Origin: CADCTB01 sp035494015
GTDB taxonomy: Bacteria; Actinomycetota; Acidimicrobiia; Acidimicrobiales; AC-14
DNA: 15,245 bases
Direction: 5' to 3'
Assembly: GCA_035494015.1 (NCBI GenBank)
Contig: DATJHJ010000100.1
Location: 1 to 15,245, forward strand
In this document: one piece after another, positions 11,995 to 15,245 of the stretch
Layout of the letters: every line of letters starts with the position of its first letter
Position numbering within the stretch: the stretch's first letter is position 1
The notes under the pieces: model-generated
What the model saw: the letters and a program-made list of their open reading frames with translations, nothing else
What the model was told of the DNA's origin: nothing
The model's database searches: none
Position numbers and translations under genes: made by a program

Positions 11995-13845
11995 GTGGCC
12001 GGACTGCGCGACACCGATACCGGGGCTCCCGCCCGCCCGCGCCGGGCCAGATCACGGTGGCGGAAGCGGCTGCGGCGGCGGTGGGAGGACCACGGGTGGA
12101 TCCTCCTCTTCGTCAGCGCCCTGGTGGCGCTCGCCCTCGGGCTGGCCGGGTTCAGCCGCAGCGACCCGAGCGGGTCCGTGTCCGACTCGTTCTACCGGGC
12201 CATCCAGCTGTTCTTCGTGACCGCCGGCGCCGGCGTCGTCGACGGGCCGACGCCGCTGGCCTTGAACATCGCCCGCTTCCTGGCCTTGGCCACCACGGCC
12301 TTGGTCAGCATCCGGGCCGTATTCGCCATCTTCGGGCAGCGGGCGGCCCGCACGTGGGTCCGCTACCTCCTCCGGGACCACGTGATCGTGTGCGGCTTGG
12401 GTCGCATCGGCCTCCGCATGGCCAACGCCTTCAACGACGCCGGGTACCGGGTGGTGGTCATCGAGGAGGACGCCGGGCATGCTGCGGTCGAGGAGTGCCA
12501 GGCGGAAGGGATCGTCGTCCTTATCGGCGACGCCGAGGACCGCACGCTGCTGTGGCGGGCCGGCGTGCTGAACGCCCAGTACCTGGTCAGCGCGTGCGGG
12601 GACGACGGAGCCAACGCCCGGGTGGCGGTGGCCGCCGCCGCCGTCGTGCGGGGCCAGCGGCGGCAGCGCCTCACCTGCTTCGTCCACATCCGGGAGGAGG
12701 GCCTGGCCGGGCTGCTCGAGGAGGCCGCCTTCGTCAGCCACGACGAGGCCTCCTGCCGGTTCCAGTTCTTCAACCCCGTCCAGAGCGTGCCCGCCACCCT
12801 GCTCGAGGAGTTCCCGGCCTTCGACGACCCGCCCGACCCGGCCCGCCCGCCGGCGGTGGTGGTCATCGGGGCCGGGCCGCTCGGGAGCAGCCTCATCGCC
12901 AACATGGCCCGGCGATGGCTCTCGGTGGCGAGCGACGGCGCTCGCCTGCGGATCGTGGTCGTCGACGGGCAGGCCGAGGACGCAGTCGCCGCCCTGCGCA
13001 GTCGCTACCCCGCCCTCGACCGAGCCGCCGAGCTGGTCGTGCACGACATCGAGGTGGGGTCGCCGGAGTTCGACCGCTGCGCGTTCCTGCCCCGCGGCTC
13101 GGACAACGTGGACGTCCGCGTCTACGTCTCCCTCGACGACGACGCCTGGGGGCTGCACGCCGCCCTGGCCGTGCACCGCAAGCTGCGGCGGCGGGAAGTC
13201 CCGGTCGTCGTGCTGACGACCGAGCGGGGCGGGCTGGCGTCACTGGCCGGTGGAGCGGGCGCCGGCCTGGTCAAGCTCAAGGTGTTCGACGTCCTCGACC
13301 GCACCTGCCGGCCCGAGGTGCTCGTGTACGGCACGTTCGAGCTGCTGGCCCGGGCCATCCACCGGGACTACGTCCGCCAGCAGCGCGCCGCGGGCCAGAC
13401 CCCCCAGACCAACCCGGCGTTGCGGGACTGGGACGAGCTCGACCAGGCGATCAAGGAGCGCAACCGGCACCAGGCCGCCCACCTCGGGACCAAGCTCGAC
13501 TCCGTCGGCTGCGACATCGAGCCGTGGACGGACTGGGACAGCGAACCGGTGATGTTCTCCAAGGAGGAGGTCGAGGCGCTGGCCGGGATGGAGCACGAGC
13601 GGTGGTGCCGCGAGCGGGAGGCGGAGGGGTGGATCTACGCCCCCCAGCGCGACGACGCCCGCCGGCGCAGCCCCTACCTCCTGCCGTGGAGCGAGCTCCC
13701 CGAGACGGTCAAGGACTGGAACCGGTCGACGGCGCGCAGCCTGCCCGACTTCGTCGCCCGCGCCGGCTTCGTCATCGTCCGGGAGGAACCGGCCGAGGCC
13801 CAACCGGCGGGGCCGGCTTCGGCCGGCGCCATCGGGGGTACGTAG
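11995..13845 (+). CDS. Two-helix channel-like / TrkA-N / RyR-domain membrane protein
   Basis: A 616-residue multidomain protein from GTG 11995 (ATG 11938 is in frame but would overlap the nitroreductase start). Residues 1-34 are very basic (RKRLRRRWEDHG). TM1 is about 35-53 (WILLFVSALVALALGLAGF). A pore-like re-entrant stretch, FYRAIQLFFVTAGAGVV, covers 66-82, and TM2 about 88-113 (LALNIARFLALATTALVSI). At the filter position the sequence is TAGAGV (76-81) instead of TVGYGD. Then an RCK/TrkA-N Rossmann domain with G134-L-G-R-I-G139, a second Rossmann-like domain with G292-A-G-P-L-G297, a linker, and from about 520 to 595 a RyR domain (MEHERWCREREAEGWIYAPQ, then DDARRRSPYLLPWSELPE and RSLPDFVARAGFVIV). 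It is probably an inner-membrane protein whose cytosolic part senses a nucleotide-type ligand. Ion selectivity and ligand are unknown. Confidence 0.87.
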   Translation: MAGLRDTDTGAPARPRRARSRWRKRLRRRWEDHGWILLFVSALVALALGLAGFSRSDPSGSVSDSFYRAIQLFFVTAGAGVVDGPTPLALNIARFLALATTALVSIRAVFAIFGQRAARTWVRYLLRDHVIVCGLGRIGLRMANAFNDAGYRVVVIEEDAGHAAVEECQAEGIVVLIGDAEDRTLLWRAGVLNAQYLVSACGDDGANARVAVAAAAVVRGQRRQRLTCFVHIREEGLAGLLEEAAFVSHDEASCRFQFFNPVQSVPATLLEEFPAFDDPPDPARPPAVVVIGAGPLGSSLIANMARRWLSVASDGARLRIVVVDGQAEDAVAALRSRYPALDRAAELVVHDIEVGSPEFDRCAFLPRGSDNVDVRVYVSLDDDAWGLHAALAVHRKLRRREVPVVVLTTERGGLASLAGGAGAGLVKLKVFDVLDRTCRPEVLVYGTFELLARAIHRDYVRQQRAAGQTPQTNPALRDWDELDQAIKERNRHQAAHLGTKLDSVGCDIEPWTDWDSEPVMFSKEEVEALAGMEHERWCREREAEGWIYAPQRDDARRRSPYLLPWSELPETVKDWNRSTARSLPDFVARAGFVIVREEPAEAQPAGPASAGAIGGT

Positions 13846-13850
13846 CTCTC

Positions 13851-14090
13851 GTGGACGAGCCCGAGCACGCCAAAGAGAGCCTCATCGACCGCCTGCGAGG
13901 GTCGCCCGTGGGAGTCGAGGATCCCAACATCGTGGGCGACGTCGGCCCGGTGGACATCCCGCCCGGCCGGGATCCCGATGGCGGCGGGCTGTTCGCCGAT
14001 CCCATCGACCCGCTGGCGTCGGAGGATCCCCTCGAGCCGGTGGACTCCGTCGAGCCGCCCGATCTGCTGAACGAAGAAACGCCGTACTAG
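13851..14090 (+). CDS. Small acidic protein downstream of the RyR channel, function unknown
   Basis: A 79-residue reading frame from GTG 13851, 5 bases after the stop of the RyR-domain gene, so the two are almost certainly co-transcribed. It begins MDEPEHAKESLIDRLRGSPV, a possible short amphipathic helix, and continues with a Pro/Asp/Glu-rich chain (VGDVGPVDIPPGRDPDGGG, DPIDPLASEDPLEPVDS) ending LLNEETPY. It is strongly acidic, with few basic residues, no cysteine and no membrane segment, and is likely disordered. I do not recognise a family. The close spacing suggests a partner or regulator of the channel protein, though this is inference. Its stop TAG shares a CTAG with the stop of the convergent phosphatase gene. 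A true gene is favoured by the clean start, the spacing and the absence of better frames. Confidence 0.6.
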   Translation: MDEPEHAKESLIDRLRGSPVGVEDPNIVGDVGPVDIPPGRDPDGGGLFADPIDPLASEDPLEPVDSVEPPDLLNEETPY

Positions 14091-15245
14091 GCCGGTAGCA
14101 CGGCGCGGCGCACGGCGCGCACGACCGTGCGTTCTCCGTCGCGGCGGACCGACAGGTCGTCGGTGAGGGCCCGCACGACGTACAGGCCGCGGCCGGTCTC
14201 GGCCTCCAGGTCCGGGTCCTCGGCCCGGTGGCTCAGCTCCATGCCCGCCCCGTCGTCCTCCACCTCGACCACCACCGCGTCGGCGTCGGCCCACGCCCGC
14301 ACGGCCAGGGCGCCGGGCTTGCCGCTGGCGTGGCGGACGGCGTTCGAGCACAGCTCGGAGGCGACGAGCAGCAGGTCGGCCCGTTCGGCCTCCTCCAGCT
14401 TGAAGTGCTCCAGCCAGTCGCCGAACAGGTGGCGGGCCAGCGGGACGGTGGCCAGGCTGGGGGAGAACCGGTACTCGAAGGCGCCCAGGGGCGGCTTCAG
14501 GTCGGCACCGGGTGGGACGCGGCGGCGCAGGACGAGGGCCAGGGAGTCGTCGCGGCGCATGGCCCCCGACAACGACCGCTCGACCAGGGCACGAGCCAGG
14601 TGCTGGGCCGGGTACTGCGCCGTTTCCGCCGCCGCCGCGGTGATGCGCTCGAGCCCGGTCACGATGTCCTTGGTCGCCTCGATGAGCCCGTCGGTGTACA
14701 GGACCAGGGTATCCTGGCGGCCGAGGCTGAGCGAGACGACCCGCGTGGTCCCGGCGCCCGGGTAGCCGATGGGGATCCCCGGGGCGCTGACCTGGCGCAC
14801 GTCGCCGCCGGCCGAGATGACCAGGGCGGGAGGGTGGCCGCCGCCGGCCAGGCGCAGGTGCCCGTCCGCCGGGCGGTAGCGGGCGACCATGACCGTGGCC
14901 ACCAGATCCGGGCTCTGGGCCGTCGTCAGGATGTCGGCCCGGGCCACCAGGTCCTCCATCGGGCAGCCGTCCAGGGTCAGCAGGCGCAGGGCGTGGGTGA
15001 CGCTCACCGCCTCCTTGGTGGCCCCCACCCCCTTGCCCATCACGTCGACGACGGCCAGGTGGAGGTCGCCGTCGGGCAGGACCAGCCAGTCGTAGAGGTC
15101 GCCGCCGGTGGGCGAGCTGGGGTCGGCCGACACGTAGTGCACGCCCAGCTCGGCCGCGTCGGCGTCGACCGGCGGGGGCTGCACCGCCTCCTGCAGCTGG
15201 TGGACGATCTCGCGCTGGACGGCCTGGAGCTCGGCCAGGCGCTCC
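14087..15245 (-). CDS. SpoIIE-type PP2C phosphatase fused to RsbW-like ATPase, N-terminus outside window
   Basis: The last 386 codons of a protein that reads in from beyond the window edge; an internal GTG at 15184 is not a credible start because the helix ERLAELQAVQREIVHQLQEA just upstream is in frame and typical of the linker between a sensor (PAS/GAF) domain and the phosphatase. The PP2C SpoIIE domain keeps its metal ligands: GGDLYD (15089-15106), DVMGKG (15030-15047), TDGLIEA (14676-14696) and RRDDSLAL. The C-terminal HATPase_c_2 domain has the N box ELCSNAVRH, the G1 box DDGAGM and the G2 box GRGLYVVRAL, so it should bind ATP and act as an anti-sigma-type serine kinase. Such fusions act in partner-switching control of sigma factors or other outputs; no anti-anti-sigma (STAS) gene is in the window, so the target is unknown. 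Confidence 0.92.
   Translation of the reverse strand, partial: ERLAELQAVQREIVHQLQEAVQPPPVDADAAELGVHYVSADPSSPTGGDLYDWLVLPDGDLHLAVVDVMGKGVGATKEAVSVTHALRLLTLDGCPMEDLVARADILTTAQSPDLVATVMVARYRPADGHLRLAGGGHPPALVISAGGDVRQVSAPGIPIGYPGAGTTRVVSLSLGRQDTLVLYTDGLIEATKDIVTGLERITAAAAETAQYPAQHLARALVERSLSGAMRRDDSLALVLRRRVPPGADLKPPLGAFEYRFSPSLATVPLARHLFGDWLEHFKLEEAERADLLLVASELCSNAVRHASGKPGALAVRAWADADAVVVEVEDDGAGMELSHRAEDPDLEAETGRGLYVVRALTDDLSVRRDGERTVVRAVRRAVLPA

Noticed and set aside
11439..14090. 883-codon plus-strand open frame
   Set aside because: Antisense to the nitroreductase and shifted relative to the RyR gene; only the last 79 codons are retained as the small acidic gene.

Overview
The window is very GC-rich, almost gap-free DNA from an actinobacterium-like chromosome. 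GTG and TTG starts are common, several genes have a TANNNT -10 box placed directly before the start codon (the leaderless design known from actinobacteria), there is a bL37-type mini ribosomal protein gene and a probable F420-dependent PPOX enzyme. The lineage is my inference; a deep-branching group such as Acidimicrobiia would fit, but no 16S or marker tree can be read here. No tRNA, rRNA, CRISPR array, insertion sequence or prophage was seen, and no gap between genes exceeds about 65 bases.

Left part (1-4232): the methionyl-tRNA synthetase gene (minus strand, 3' end outside the window) is divergent from a YbjQ-family gene, which is followed by an overlapping 66-codon single-helix membrane protein gene. 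Convergent to these is a tight minus-strand operon ychF - DUF192 - rsmI, with a GTGA overlap between the last two. MetG, RsmI and YchF belong to translation.

Middle part (4295-7783): a secreted GH25-like protein, a tandem-DUF427 protein, an exported class A beta-lactamase-like serine hydrolase with a Pro/Thr linker, and a HugZ-like split-barrel protein with a DUF2470 tail. They are arranged as alternating convergent and divergent pairs.

Right part (7805-15245): the 27-residue bL37-like gene, a complete S9A prolyl oligopeptidase and a GT4 glycosyltransferase whose TTG start is fixed by a strong Shine-Dalgarno sequence. Next come a minus-strand nitroreductase - PPOX pair, then a 616-residue membrane protein that joins a two-helix ion-channel-like module, two Rossmann/TrkA-N-like domains and a C-terminal RyR domain, followed 5 bases later by a short acidic protein. 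The window ends inside a SpoIIE-type PP2C phosphatase fused to a RsbW-like ATPase, convergent to them.

The most unusual item is the channel/TrkA-N/RyR protein with its small acidic neighbour: it looks like a ligand-sensing membrane effector whose pore lacks the usual potassium filter. The second theme is the architecture: repeated leaderless promoters and convergent pairs that share a single CTAG as both stop codons.
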